Assembly: GCF_000378385.1 (NCBI RefSeq)
Contig: NZ_KB899660.1
Coordinates: 372,001 to 436,000 of the forward strand
Direction of reading: 5' to 3'
Source: Paenibacillus daejeonensis DSM 15491
GTDB lineage: Bacteria; Bacillota; Bacilli; Paenibacillales; Paenibacillaceae
DNA length: 64,000 bases
Part shown: positions 52,764 to 61,661 of the stretch, piece by piece
Numbering within the stretch: position 1 is the stretch's first letter
Layout: each line of letters begins with the position of its first letter
Notes under the pieces: generated by a model
What the model saw: the letters and a program-made list of their open reading frames with translations, nothing else
What the model was told of the DNA's origin: nothing
The model's database searches: none
Position numbers and translations under genes: made by a program

Positions 52764-52928
52764 TTACCGTCTGTTACCCTTTGCCTTGTAAATCTGCAGA
52801 TTCACGGCGTTGCTGGCCAACACGTTGCCAACCTGCGCCCGGGCGCTGGCGAGCTGCTGGATCTTAATGACAATGTACAGGTTTTTTCCGGCTTTGTACG
52901 TATACGTCCGGATACGGGAACGGCGAAT
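52764..52928 (-). CDS. Possible small protein with a non-standard ATT start
   Basis: This 54-codon frame reads IRRSRIRTYTYKAGKNLYIV then IKIQQLASARAQVGNV. GAAGGAGGG lies 8 nt upstream of an ATT codon at 52928, while no ATG, GTG or TTG exists in frame nearby. The good spacing and hydrophobic-basic pattern suggest a real gene using a rare start codon, or a gene with a mutated start. It lies just upstream of the small gene at 52521. Function unknown. Confidence 0.45.
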   Translation of the reverse strand: MRRSRIRTYTYKAGKNLYIVIKIQQLASARAQVGNVLASNAVNLQIYKAKGNRR

Positions 52929-53110
52929 AGGAGATCCCTCCTTCGAACATGTGATTGCTACAGGGTATGTCCCACCTCCCCTGCCCGTCCCGGCAAATTG
53001 ACGAGCACGTTGGCGGAAATAGTGGTCCGCGAACGAGGCTTGATCGCGATTACGCCAGAAAACCCGCTGGCCTCAAGGCAAGCGGGTTGATACTGATGTT
53101 GGAGGAGGCG

Positions 53111-53660
53111 GTTGTTCGGCACGGCTCGGTAGCTCTAAGTAAAGAAAGTTTCGTTACAGGCGGTTGGTCGGCGCAAATCGGAGCTCCAAGTAAAGAAACT
53201 TTCGTTACAGGTGGCCACTCGGCGCAGATCCGAGCTCCAAGTAAAGAAACTTTCGTTACAGGCGGCCACTCGGCGCAGATCCGAGCTCCAAGTAAAGAAA
53301 CTTTCGTTACAGGCGGCCACTCGGCGAATATCGGTGCTCTAAGTAAAGAAAGTTCCGTTACAGGCGTCCACTCGGCGCGAATCGGTGCTCTAAGTAAAGA
53401 AACTTTCGTTACAGGTGGCCACTCGACGCAAATCGGTGCTCTAAGTAAAGAAACTTTCGTTACAGGCGGTCAATCGGCGCAGATCCGAGCTCCAAGTAAA
53501 GAAACTTTCGTTACAGGCGGCCACTCGGCGCGGATCGGTGCTCTAAGTAAAGAATGTTTCGTTACAGGCGGCCACTCGGCGCAGATCCGAGCTCTAAGTA
53601 AAGAAACTTTCGTTACAGGCGGCCAATCCGGCGCAAATCCGAGCTCTAACCAAAGAAAGT
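53111..53660. repeat. Tandem array of ten 51-bp units with palindromic cores
   Basis: Cores matching AAGTAAAGAAACTTTCGTTA followed by CAGG start at 53137 and recur every 51 bp to 53596, ten in all, with degenerate partial units at both ends. The core contains GTAA-n-GAAA-n-TTTC-n-TTAC, a 19-bp imperfect palindrome. The 27-nt interval is also conserved, in two versions ending ATCCGAGCTCC or ATCGGTGCTCT, often with CTCGG/CCGAG pairing. Because 51 is a multiple of three, both strands stay open, but neither frame has a ribosome binding site or recognisable protein. The array lies just downstream of the STM4011-like gene. Confidence 0.93.
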
Positions 53661-53789
53661 CGCTCGGGTGCGCTACCTCTCCAGACAAGCAGTATCGCCC
53701 ATCACCTACTGTAACGCACCTTTCTTACTCTATTGAACACCAGCCTCGCCTTTCGCCACACACTACAGCCTTCCGATCATGCCAATTGT

Positions 53790-54662
53790 TTAGGTCAGTG
53801 TAAAGGCGCGCTCTGCTGCGATCCGCTCCAGCTTCTGTGAGCCGTATAAGCCGTCAGGCAGGGCGCCTGGCAGATGGATATAGCCGATGTAGCAGTCGCA
53901 GGCTTCCATCCTGCAGAGGCGGGGCGCAGCCAGCCCCTCCAGGCCATCGCGGTATAAATCGCCAATGACTTGCCGGTCTTTGTAACAGCGCTTGACCTTC
54001 CCGTCTCCTTGCACATAGAACACCTCGTCCCCTGCCTTGCAGTATTTGCCCCTGCTCTCGTAATCCGACAGGTTGTATTCAAACAAGGGGTCAATCGACG
54101 AGAGCCACGAGCGCTCCTCAGCGGTATAGTATGCTGGCCGGTCCTTGTACGCATTAATCCACAAGTAGACCTCACGAGGCAGCAGCTTCCGCATCGAAGC
54201 GATCGCTTCAAATGCCTCTCGCACGCCAACGGTACCCACACTAAAAGCGATATCCCGTTCAAGCAGCTCCTGGCAGCGCCCCAAGAACGCATGCTCAGGA
54301 ATTTGCCCCGGATGGTATGTAGCCCAAATGGACAGCTTGCCCTGCTCCAGATGACTGGTCCACTCCATCTTGGCAGACAGATTAGTCTGAATGGCAATGC
54401 GCTCGACATGCTCCATCCGGCTTAGCTTGAGGATACCTTCGCGGTACCACCGATGGGTGAGCGCCTCCCCGTAGGGATTGAAGAAAATCGATAACTGATG
54501 GCCCGCCAAGCCCTGCTGCTCCACCCAATCGATGAAGCGCTCCAGCTGAGCCTGATCCAACGCCAGTGTCGCTGCATCATCAACCCGCTTGCTGAAGGGA
54601 CAATAGGGACAGGCATAATTGCAGGATGCCAGCTTGCCTCGATAGTACAGGGTCGCTCTCAT
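53790..54662 (-). CDS. STM4011-family radical SAM protein
   Basis: This 290-residue protein has the radical SAM cluster motif CNYACPYC at C14, C18 and C21, near the very N-terminus after MRATLYYRGKLAS. This is typical of the STM4011 family. Downstream cysteines (KYCKAGDEVFYVQGDGKVKR then CYKD, and CRMEACDCYIGYIHLP) could bind an auxiliary iron-sulfur cluster, as in SPASM-like enzymes. It overlaps the STM4012-like gene by 4 bp and is the last gene of the cluster. The reaction is unknown; a role in peptide or small-molecule modification is an inference. Confidence 0.85.
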   Translation of the reverse strand: MRATLYYRGKLASCNYACPYCPFSKRVDDAATLALDQAQLERFIDWVEQQGLAGHQLSIFFNPYGEALTHRWYREGILKLSRMEHVERIAIQTNLSAKMEWTSHLEQGKLSIWATYHPGQIPEHAFLGRCQELLERDIAFSVGTVGVREAFEAIASMRKLLPREVYLWINAYKDRPAYYTAEERSWLSSIDPLFEYNLSDYESRGKYCKAGDEVFYVQGDGKVKRCYKDRQVIGDLYRDGLEGLAAPRLCRMEACDCYIGYIHLPGALPDGLYGSQKLERIAAERAFTLT

Positions 54663-56032
54663 CGCAGCTCATACGCCTCCATTCGCTCGCGGACCTCAGG
54701 CGAGATCAGCCAATCGCCGATTGCATCAGAATAGGCCAGACCTTCGTCAGTCAACCGATACACACCCTGCTGCAGCTCTGCCAGGCCCGTCTGAAGCAGC
54801 AATTTCAGCTCCCCATGCACCTCCAGCGCCTCGGCCGCAAAGCGCTCCCGGTAAGCTGCTAGATCCAGACCCTCCCGGTGGAGGATGCCCTTCAGTACAT
54901 AACGGCGGCTCTGCTCAGCCTCTGACAGAACATAGCCATACTCGGCCACAGTGTGATCCTCAGCGTGCACATAATCAGAGATAATGCTGGCGGTTGCCCG
55001 GCGACTTACCCCATAAGGGGATGCATAATGGACGGCATGGGTATAGGATCTGGCGCCGCACCCGAGTCCAACCATCCCTTCTTCCTGACAGCCATAAGGC
55101 AGCAGCTGCTTGCTTCCACCAGCATCCGGTTTGGCGAAGCGCCGCATGGAATACTGGACATACCCTGCAGCAAGCAGTCGTTCCCTAGCTGCTTCGTAGC
55201 AGGTGAGTCGGATATCCTCGCCGCTGCGTGTTACGTCTCCCGGCTTGACGATCGTATGCTCCCGGGTGTAGAGCGGATAGATAAAAAGCTCCTGCGGCGC
55301 ATAAGCAAGTGCGCGGTCTACAGAGTACAGCCAGGAATCCACCGTCTGACCCGGCAGCCCGTAGATCAGATCCAGGTTCAGCACCGGAAAATGATACGTC
55401 TCCAGCAGCTGCAAGGCACGCTCGACCTCGGCCGGCTTTTGTGGTCGGTAGACAGCGTTGGCCTCCGCCTCCACGAAGCTTTGAATGCCCATACTCACAC
55501 GGTCCACCCGGTACTTGCTAAGGATATCCAGACGCTCCGCCGTCACGGTATCTGGCGAGGTCTCGACGGAGATAGAAGCCTGCTCCGGATCTAATCCCAT
55601 CACCTCTTGGGCAATTAGGAAGAGACGTTCCAACTGGTTCGGGGCCAGCAGCGTTGGCGTCCCACCGCCCAAGGCAAAACGGGCAAATGGCTTGCCACCG
55701 ACAATCGGCGCCAATTGGTTGGCTTGCCGCTCCAGGGCGTCGATGTACTGCTCATGCACCGACGTCCGGCCGTCTGGCAGGGTGAACAAATTGCAGAAGC
55801 CACAGCGGGCACCGCAAAACGGAATATGCATGTAGAGAAAATAAGTTTCGGCCGGTTCCTTCGCCCACAGATCAGCCAACGGCAGTGCAGGCTCCAGCTG
55901 GCGATACGCGGTTTTGTGCGGGTAGGAATACAAGTAAGACCGGTAAGGATCTGCCTTCAGCTTCTCCTTCCAGCCTGATATAAAGGATGTCGATTCATGA
56001 GCCGCATTGCTATCATGCACGATTGGTCTCAT
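54659..56032 (-). CDS. STM4012-family radical SAM protein (HemN-like)
   Basis: This 457-residue protein is built like HemN/HemW coproporphyrinogen oxidases. YMHIPFCGARCGFCNLF carries the CX3CX2C cluster motif at C73, C77 and C80. A glycine-rich SAM segment (ALGGGTPTLLAPNQLERLF), the VSMGIQSFVEAEANAV motif and a C-terminal HemN_C-like winged helix (LDLAAYRERFAAEAL) follow. It belongs to the STM4012 branch by its partners; it is not the housekeeping heme enzyme. A 222-nt gap with hairpins separates it from the STM4013-like gene upstream. Confidence 0.87.
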   Translation of the reverse strand: MRPIVHDSNAAHESTSFISGWKEKLKADPYRSYLYSYPHKTAYRQLEPALPLADLWAKEPAETYFLYMHIPFCGARCGFCNLFTLPDGRTSVHEQYIDALERQANQLAPIVGGKPFARFALGGGTPTLLAPNQLERLFLIAQEVMGLDPEQASISVETSPDTVTAERLDILSKYRVDRVSMGIQSFVEAEANAVYRPQKPAEVERALQLLETYHFPVLNLDLIYGLPGQTVDSWLYSVDRALAYAPQELFIYPLYTREHTIVKPGDVTRSGEDIRLTCYEAARERLLAAGYVQYSMRRFAKPDAGGSKQLLPYGCQEEGMVGLGCGARSYTHAVHYASPYGVSRRATASIISDYVHAEDHTVAEYGYVLSEAEQSRRYVLKGILHREGLDLAAYRERFAAEALEVHGELKLLLQTGLAELQQGVYRLTDEGLAYSDAIGDWLISPEVRERMEAYELR

Positions 56033-56059
56033 GCGGCATCACACCTTTCTCTATAAGTA

Positions 56060-56254
56060 TGTGTCTATTAATGTCGGAGTTCAGCACCGAGAAGGTTGCG
56101 AGAACCTGAAGAAGGAGGAGCGGAATGTAGGTAAGCCTACATAAGCACCTAAGAGTTTCCGAAGTAAACTAGCATCGTAAGCGATACTTTTCGAAGGTGA
56201 ACGCAAGATTCGACGTCGAATACGCTTCCTGAATCACTTCGTGATCAACTGCGA
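56060..56254 (-). ncRNA. Multi-hairpin intercistronic element inside the STM401x operon
   Basis: Between the STM4013- and STM4012-like genes lie ATCAC-ttc-GTGAT (56233-56245), the perfect palindrome ATTCGACGTCGAAT (56208-56221), ATCG-taag-CGAT (56174-56185), TGTAGG-taag-CCTACA (56126-56141) and AGGTT-gcgag-AACCT (56093-56107). Two share the same tetraloop. There is no open frame of note. It may be a mobile intergenic repeat, an RNA processing or stability element, or a structured regulatory RNA. Confidence 0.55.
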
Positions 56255-57040
56255 CTATAAAATAAATTCGCGATATGGTACATTCCATACCACCTCATGC
56301 GCCAACCGGTGACCCTCATAGCCGTCTTCTCCATAAGCTGTACCGTGGTCGGAGAAGACTAGGCAGAACACCGGACGCTGGCGCTGGCGCAGCCGGTCAA
56401 ACAGACGGCCAAGTTCGCCATCTACATAGCGCAACGCTGCTCGCTGCGTGTCGACGGAATCCCACTTGGCCCCTGGGATATGATAATGATTGGGCCCATG
56501 GATGGCTGACACATTCAGAAACAAGAACAGCTTTTGCTCCTCTTCGGTCTTATCCAGCAGACGAATAGCATGGTTGACTTGGTGCTCCGTCGAGCGCGGA
56601 TTGGTAACCCCAAAGGTCATGCGCCAATAGCTCTCCTGAAAATATCCGGGTAACACCTTCGCCAAAGCAATCTTCTTCGTAAAAAAGATCACACCGCCGA
56701 TACAAATCGTGCGGTAGCCGGCCTCCTGCAATCCTGACACCATATCCGGGGTATCGAAGAGCCAGGTGTCCGGATGGGTCTTGAGACCGGTATGCTTGGA
56801 GTGGAACAGCCGGACATGGGAGGACTTGTCTGTCGTCGCAGGCGTGGGCAGGAAGCCGCCAAAAAACGCATGATGCGCAGCATACGTAAAGCTGCCCGGC
56901 GTATGCCGCTTCTCCCACCTCCCGCTGCCACACAAGTTAGGGCAGTTGCCTTCCTCCAGCACAGCTGCGTCGTACCGCAGCGTGTCCAGCGTAATCATCA
57001 GGAGATCATGGCTGCCGATGATTTCATTCATGTTGGGCAT
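56255..57040 (-). CDS. STM4013/SEN3800-family hydrolase (sulfatase-like alkaline phosphatase fold)
   Basis: This 261-residue protein carries alkaline-phosphatase superfamily metal-binding motifs: MITLDTLRYDAA (D19, T20) near the N-terminus and FSDHGTAYGEDGYEGHRL (D231, H232, H244) near the C-terminus. The sulfatase CXPXR motif is absent, so T20 could be the nucleophile, as in phosphatases and phosphotransferases. The ATG at 57040 is preceded by GGGGAG and overlaps the STM4014-like gene by 13 bp. It probably hydrolyses or transfers a phosphate or sulfate group in the pathway of this cluster. Confidence 0.87.
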   Translation of the reverse strand: MPNMNEIIGSHDLLMITLDTLRYDAAVLEEGNCPNLCGSGRWEKRHTPGSFTYAAHHAFFGGFLPTPATTDKSSHVRLFHSKHTGLKTHPDTWLFDTPDMVSGLQEAGYRTICIGGVIFFTKKIALAKVLPGYFQESYWRMTFGVTNPRSTEHQVNHAIRLLDKTEEEQKLFLFLNVSAIHGPNHYHIPGAKWDSVDTQRAALRYVDGELGRLFDRLRQRQRPVFCLVFSDHGTAYGEDGYEGHRLAHEVVWNVPYREFIL

Positions 57041-58263
57041 GCACCATGCTCCCCTTCCCTTGCTTCACTACTCATGAATCGGCGCAGCTGCCATTCATAG
57101 GGATCCACCCCATCATGCAATACATAATAGAGCAAATCGCCAAACGGATTGACCTCCAGTACATAGACCCGGCCGGTCCGGCTGACCATCACATCGACGC
57201 CAGCAGTCCGAACATTTGGGAAGCAGTCCATTGCCTGCTCCGCTGCCTGCGCCACCTCTTGACGGAGCTCCGGAGCCATGCCGAGCTCATCAAGGCTCAG
57301 CCGCTCATTGCGTAAATGCAGATTGGTAATAGGCGTCCGGCTGATCCGGGCAATGCTATGACCGGCCAGGCCGTCTACTACAAGCTGCCGGATATCATAT
57401 ACACCGTTCCCTGCCGATGCCTTGGCGATCCAGCGCTCTGCGTGTGCGCCGTGACGCAGCACCCAATCTATCAACTGTCGGATCTGCCGCGGGTCCGTAT
57501 ACCGGAGCAGCTTGCGGCTGTTGTAATAAACAGGCGGACGAGTCACGTAATTCTCGACGCCGAGTGTCGTCAATACGACCTCAGCTCCCGTAGTGGGATG
57601 AGTCTGATACGCCAGCACGCCACTCGCTCCCGATCCACTGGCAAGCTTCAGGAAAATTCGCGGCATGCGCTCTCGCCGCATCGCTTCACGGACATCCTCG
57701 TAGCAGGACAGCGTCCGGGGATCCGCCAGCCGCGGCGGCACCACAACGCCACCTTCACTCAGGAGCTCATGACTGCGCCGCTTATCGAACATCAGAGCGA
57801 CGGACGCCGGAGCATGAACCCATTTCGCTTGTGGCCAGAGCTCCGCCACCTCCCGCTCCAGTCGTGCCAGCAGCCGGACATACCCGCGAAACCATTGCGA
57901 GGGATGAACGAGCTCTCCTCTTCGTTCATCCAGTTGCAAAGCTGCTTGCTGGAGAATTGGCCTTGGTCCAGATCCAGGCGGCTCCAGATCAGGATCCAGC
58001 AGCCGGTCCCCGTCCACCTCCACCGCTGCATCGGGGGCGCCAAGAGCAATCAATTGCCGCTCTACTCCGAACAGCTCGCCCGGAGCATCCAACCGCAGCA
58101 GGGCAGGCGCTTCACCTTCACCCGTCAACTCACTTAGCGAGTGTCCCTGCAGCAAAGCCTCGTACGAGATGACTGTCGCCGGGGGCAGCCCGAGCCGATT
58201 GCGCGCCGCTTGGAGCCCAGCTGTCCTCTTGTTGCCGGGATTGCCGATTAGAAGCATGCGCAT
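57028..58263 (-). CDS. STM4014-family protein, ATP-grasp-like
   Basis: This 411-residue protein begins MRMLLIGNPGNKRTAGLQAA. It contains ATP-grasp-like segments: MFDKRRSHELLSEGGVVVPP, RIFLKLASGSGASGVLAY (nucleotide-binding lysine), ERWIAKASAGNGVYDIRQ and VDVMVSRTGRVYVLEVNPFG (metal-binding Glu and Asn). ATP-grasp enzymes join a carboxylate to an amine or other nucleophile through an acyl phosphate, which makes it the best candidate for a ligation step in the cluster. It starts 3 bp after the STM4015-like stop. Confidence 0.85.
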   Translation of the reverse strand: MRMLLIGNPGNKRTAGLQAARNRLGLPPATVISYEALLQGHSLSELTGEGEAPALLRLDAPGELFGVERQLIALGAPDAAVEVDGDRLLDPDLEPPGSGPRPILQQAALQLDERRGELVHPSQWFRGYVRLLARLEREVAELWPQAKWVHAPASVALMFDKRRSHELLSEGGVVVPPRLADPRTLSCYEDVREAMRRERMPRIFLKLASGSGASGVLAYQTHPTTGAEVVLTTLGVENYVTRPPVYYNSRKLLRYTDPRQIRQLIDWVLRHGAHAERWIAKASAGNGVYDIRQLVVDGLAGHSIARISRTPITNLHLRNERLSLDELGMAPELRQEVAQAAEQAMDCFPNVRTAGVDVMVSRTGRVYVLEVNPFGDLLYYVLHDGVDPYEWQLRRFMSSEAREGEHGACPT

Positions 58264-58266
58264 CGG

Positions 58267-59109
58267 TTATTCGGTAATCGAGGGAAAGCGGTAGTCTTCG
58301 TCATCGTCCTTTTGCTTGTCAGATATATCTACATTCATGCCTGACGCCACCCAGCGTTTCATCATCTCATCCGACATATAATGATAGCTCAAATCCAGTT
58401 TATCGAGACGACGCACGCCTGCACTGGCGATCAGGGCTTCCGAACCTTTGTCTGTCAGCGTACCCAGCGACAGATCGAGGACCTGCAGCTGCAGAAGCAC
58501 GGGCGCATCCGATGCGGCAATCGCGATGTCGTCTTGAATCTCGCTGTTCTTCAGACCAAGATAAGTCAGATTGGGGAAGCGGTCTTTTTCCAGGAAAGGA
58601 AGAATATCCTCCAGCCCGCCGTCAAATCCGTAATCATCGACGCCGAGGTAGAGCTCCAGCTTGCGCAGATTGGGCAGAGCACCTCCCGCAATACTGGCAA
58701 GCACTGCTTTGCTCAGGCCGCCAGTAATGACCCTCAGCTCCTCCAGCTTCTCATGGGCTAGCGGATCAATGGCCAGATCAGTACCGCCTTGTACGGTCAG
58801 GGATTGCAGCTCCGGGTAGGCCTGGAGCAGTGGCGCCATGTTCGATTGCATAATCCAGGACATCTCGCATTCTTCGAAGGTCATCTCGCCGATATACAGC
58901 TTGCGCAGGGCCGGAAACGAGTCTTTGAGCTGCACAAGTGTCTCCACGATTCCGCTGGAATCATTCTCATAGGCGCCGCCCCAATCGCCGATGATCAGGC
59001 TTGTGAGCGTACTGCTCTGCCCGGATGCAACCAGCTCCTTGAGCTTGTCCTCCATCGTCTCGCCCGCTTCATACGCTTCATAATCCACCACTAACTTGAT
59101 CTCCGACAT
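58267..59109 (-). CDS. STM4015-family leucine-rich-repeat protein
   Basis: This 280-residue protein consists of leucine-rich repeats resembling ribonuclease-inhibitor repeats (FPALRKLYIGEMTFEEC, YPELQSLTVQGG, LPNLRKLELYLGVDDYG, FPNLTYLGLKNSEIQDD, VRRLDKLDLSYHYMSDE). It has no signal peptide and ends in an acidic tail (KQKDDDEDYRF). GGGAGGG precedes the ATG. It may be a binding scaffold or substrate for the enzymes encoded downstream; this is inference. It is the first gene of the STM401x run and lies 25 bp after the alarmone synthetase gene. Confidence 0.85.
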   Translation of the reverse strand: MSEIKLVVDYEAYEAGETMEDKLKELVASGQSSTLTSLIIGDWGGAYENDSSGIVETLVQLKDSFPALRKLYIGEMTFEECEMSWIMQSNMAPLLQAYPELQSLTVQGGTDLAIDPLAHEKLEELRVITGGLSKAVLASIAGGALPNLRKLELYLGVDDYGFDGGLEDILPFLEKDRFPNLTYLGLKNSEIQDDIAIAASDAPVLLQLQVLDLSLGTLTDKGSEALIASAGVRRLDKLDLSYHYMSDEMMKRWVASGMNVDISDKQKDDDEDYRFPSITE

Positions 59110-59134
59110 CCTTTTCCCTCCCGAATGGTTTCTC

Positions 59135-59884
59135 TTATCCCTTGCCGTCTGTCAGCAGCTCCAGCAGTGCGGCCGGCAGCTGGAATTGCTGTTTATTGAT
59201 AATGATCTGCTTCAATTCATTTTCCTGTAGCCCCTCATGCGCTTCCTTGATGACCTCGACTTCTTTGTGGAGTTGCTCCATCTTGAGGTCGAGCTTTGCA
59301 GCCGAATCCGCAGCTTCTTTTAGCTCTGCCAGTAGGGACGGGGGTACGGATTCATTGTATTTGTAATAAATCTTGTGTTCGAGGCTTGCCCAGAAATCCA
59401 TGGCAATCGTGCGAATTTGAATCTCAATGCACACTCTCTCCTGGCGATCGGACATAAACACCGGAACTTCCACCAGCAGATGCAGACTTTGGTAGCCATT
59501 GGGCTTCGGTTCCTGGATGTAATCCTTTGTCTCCAGAATGATTAGGTCATGCTGGCTCTTCAACATATCATGGATGCGGTAAATATCCGAGATGAACGAG
59601 CAGGTGATGCGGAATCCGGCGATATCCTTGATGTTCTCCTTGATGCTTGGCAATGAGATATCAAAACCTTTGCGGTACAGCTTCTTGATAATGCTCTCCG
59701 GCGATTTGACCCGGCTCTTCGTATGCTCGATCGGATTGTAATCATGCAGCAAATGAAATTCTTCCTTCAGAATCTCCACACGTGTCTCCATCGCATCGAG
59801 TGCAAACTTATACATCATCATAAAGCGCGTCAATTCATTGCGTATCGATTTGATCTGCTCAATCTGCAAGCCATTCATCATCAT
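59135..59884 (-). CDS. Small alarmone synthetase, YwaC/RelP type
   Basis: This 249-residue cytosolic protein has the RelA/SpoT synthetase fold without a hydrolase domain. YKFALDAMETRVEILKEEFH, NPIEHTKSRVKSPESIIKKL, DIAGFRITCSFISDIYRIHD and EIQIRTIAMDFWASLEHKIY match YwaC (SAS2/RelP) better than YjbM. It transfers pyrophosphate from ATP to GDP or GTP to make (p)ppGpp; YwaC-type enzymes are induced by cell-wall stress through ECF sigma factors. It lies 25 bp before the STM4015-like gene on the same strand, so co-transcription is possible. No terminator is seen between them. Confidence 0.92.
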   Translation of the reverse strand: MMMNGLQIEQIKSIRNELTRFMMMYKFALDAMETRVEILKEEFHLLHDYNPIEHTKSRVKSPESIIKKLYRKGFDISLPSIKENIKDIAGFRITCSFISDIYRIHDMLKSQHDLIILETKDYIQEPKPNGYQSLHLLVEVPVFMSDRQERVCIEIQIRTIAMDFWASLEHKIYYKYNESVPPSLLAELKEAADSAAKLDLKMEQLHKEVEVIKEAHEGLQENELKQIIINKQQFQLPAALLELLTDGKG

Positions 59885-60035
59885 CTTAGTCCCATCCTAA
59901 CCTGGATCGTATAGTGGTAACGCTGTCTGCCCGGAGCATCACGCCGCGGGCATAGACCGAATCTTATACATTCAAGCTTAATATAAACATAGAGTAGAAT
60001 CAAATGTACGTCCTCATGTACCGAAAAACGCAAAT

Positions 60036-60067
60036 AGCAGCAGAGCGATTCTCGCGCTTTGCTGCTG
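60036..60067 (-). terminator. Rho-independent terminator of the pentose operon
   Basis: On the minus strand AGCAGC-AAAGCG pairs with CGCT-c-TGCTGCT around a short loop, followed by ATTTGCGTTTTTC. It lies 22 nt after the GH43 stop. Confidence 0.75.
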
Positions 60068-60089
60068 TTTGCTTGTATAGTGCTCTGCC

Positions 60090-61661
60090 CTATTCCAGCT
60101 CTGTGTAACGGAAATAATCGAAATCGGCATGCAACCGGGTACCCGTCGTATCCTGCACGCAGATGCCAATGTAATTGCCTGTAAACCGGATATAATCCGC
60201 TTCATCGCTAAGATGGCTCACATCCAGTTCCGGACCGATTGCTGTCCAATCCACCGACCCTTCCTCTGCATAAAAGAATTGTGCGATATGCCGCTGAATC
60301 ACGACCTTCAGCCGGCAAGCTCCTGCCTCTGCGATCGAGACCTCTGGGCTCATGATTTCCTCGCAAGTGCCGTTCACAGATTGGAAGATGTTCAGGCAGC
60401 GGCCAAGTTCATCATCCCGACTCACTCTGAGATAGACATAATCCTTGGTATCGTAATATAGAATCAGACCCGCCATCTGAGGATAATGAGACGGCTGAAA
60501 TTCGACCGAGGTCTCGGCTTCACAAGCCATGGCCTGTTGCCTGCGCGCAACGATGCTCTGGCGGTTAATCGAAATCGGCGACTCTTGACCATACAGTCTC
60601 AAATATCCAGGGCGTTCGGTTAGTGACAGCCAATCAGGTGATGCAGGAATCCGCAAGGTATTCCATTGCAGTCCCAATGTGTGAGCGTCGAAGTCATCGG
60701 TGTCAGGCTCCTTTGGGAACGGATGGAGCGGCAGATCAGGCGGCTGCACCTCCAGCTTCGGTGAAGCGTCGTCGCCTTCGACACGCAGCCAGCCATCCTC
60801 TGTCCAGTAGCAGCGTTGGATCGCTGTCTCCCTGCCCAGCATGCACAACTGGTCCTTCACCGGACGGCCGACCAGATGAACCATGTACCATTCCCCACTT
60901 TGCGTCTCCACCAGATCGGCATGACCCGCCTTTTGCAATGTCAATTCAGGCTTGCCCGAGGAGGTCAGAATCGGATTCTCGGGATCAATCTCGTAGGGCC
61001 CCTCGAGGTTCCGTGAGCGCGCCATCGTTACCTGATGATCATAACGGGTTCCCCCTTCGGCCGTTAACAGATAGTAATACCCGTCCCGTTTGTACACATG
61101 CGGCCCTTCGGTCAAGCCGCTCGCGGTCCCCTCAAAAATATTGCGGACCGGACCGATCAGTTTGCCTTCTTCCACCGAGTATTCCTGCAGCAGAATACCT
61201 CCGAACGGGTGATTGCCCTGCCGGTGATCCCACCTCATGTTAAGCAGCCATTTGCGCCCGTCCTCATCATGAAACAGGGAGGGGTCAAAGCCGCTGCTGT
61301 TCAGGTAGATTGGCTCAGACCAAGGGCCCATAATATCGCTGGCCGTCACCAGATAATTGTGGGTGTCCTTGAACTTGCCCATACGGCTCTTGACGTCAGT
61401 ATAGATGAGATAGAAGATTCCATCATGATAGCTCAGACAAGGTGCCCATACGCCTCCGGAGTCAATCGTGCCGGCCAGCTGAATATGCGAGCTGCGCGTC
61501 AGTGCGTATGTCAGCGGCCGCCAGTTGACCAAATCCTTGGAATGATGAATGAGTACGCCGGGAAACCACTCAAAGGTGGAGGTGGCAATGTAATAATCAT
61601 CCTCTACGCGAATAATGGATGGGTCAGGATGAAATCCCCTCAAGATCGGATTCTGAATCAC
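60090..61661 (-). CDS. GH43-family beta-xylosidase/alpha-L-arabinofuranosidase
   Basis: This 523-residue cytoplasmic enzyme has the five-blade GH43 propeller with the expected catalytic triad: D13 in GFHPDPS (base), D126 in [13 protein letters not shown] (pKa modulator) and E185 in [16 protein letters not shown] (acid). A C-terminal beta-sandwich (about 325-523, [23 protein letters not shown]) matches XynB-type enzymes. It releases xylose or arabinose from imported oligosaccharides. Its ATG overlaps the stop of the dehydratase gene by 4 bp, so sugar release and oxidative breakdown are co-expressed. Confidence 0.94.
   Translation of the reverse strand: MIQNPILRGFHPDPSIIRVEDDYYIATSTFEWFPGVLIHHSKDLVNWRPLTYALTRSSHIQLAGTIDSGGVWAPCLSYHDGIFYLIYTDVKSRMGKFKDTHNYLVTASDIMGPWSEPIYLNSSGFDPSLFHDEDGRKWLLNMRWDHRQGNHPFGGILLQEYSVEEGKLIGPVRNIFEGTASGLTEGPHVYKRDGYYYLLTAEGGTRYDHQVTMARSRNLEGPYEIDPENPILTSSGKPELTLQKAGHADLVETQSGEWYMVHLVGRPVKDQLCMLGRETAIQRCYWTEDGWLRVEGDDASPKLEVQPPDLPLHPFPKEPDTDDFDAHTLGLQWNTLRIPASPDWLSLTERPGYLRLYGQESPISINRQSIVARRQQAMACEAETSVEFQPSHYPQMAGLILYYDTKDYVYLRVSRDDELGRCLNIFQSVNGTCEEIMSPEVSIAEAGACRLKVVIQRHIAQFFYAEEGSVDWTAIGPELDVSHLSDEADYIRFTGNYIGICVQDTTGTRLHADFDYFRYTELE

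Noticed and set aside
53111-53660. CRISPR array
   Set aside because: The 51-bp units have conserved intervals as well as conserved cores, so there are no unique spacers, and no cas genes are nearby.
52955-53803. 282-residue repeat protein on the plus strand
   Set aside because: It starts at a TTG without a ribosome binding site. The frame stays open only because the repeat length is a multiple of three; the minus strand is equally open.
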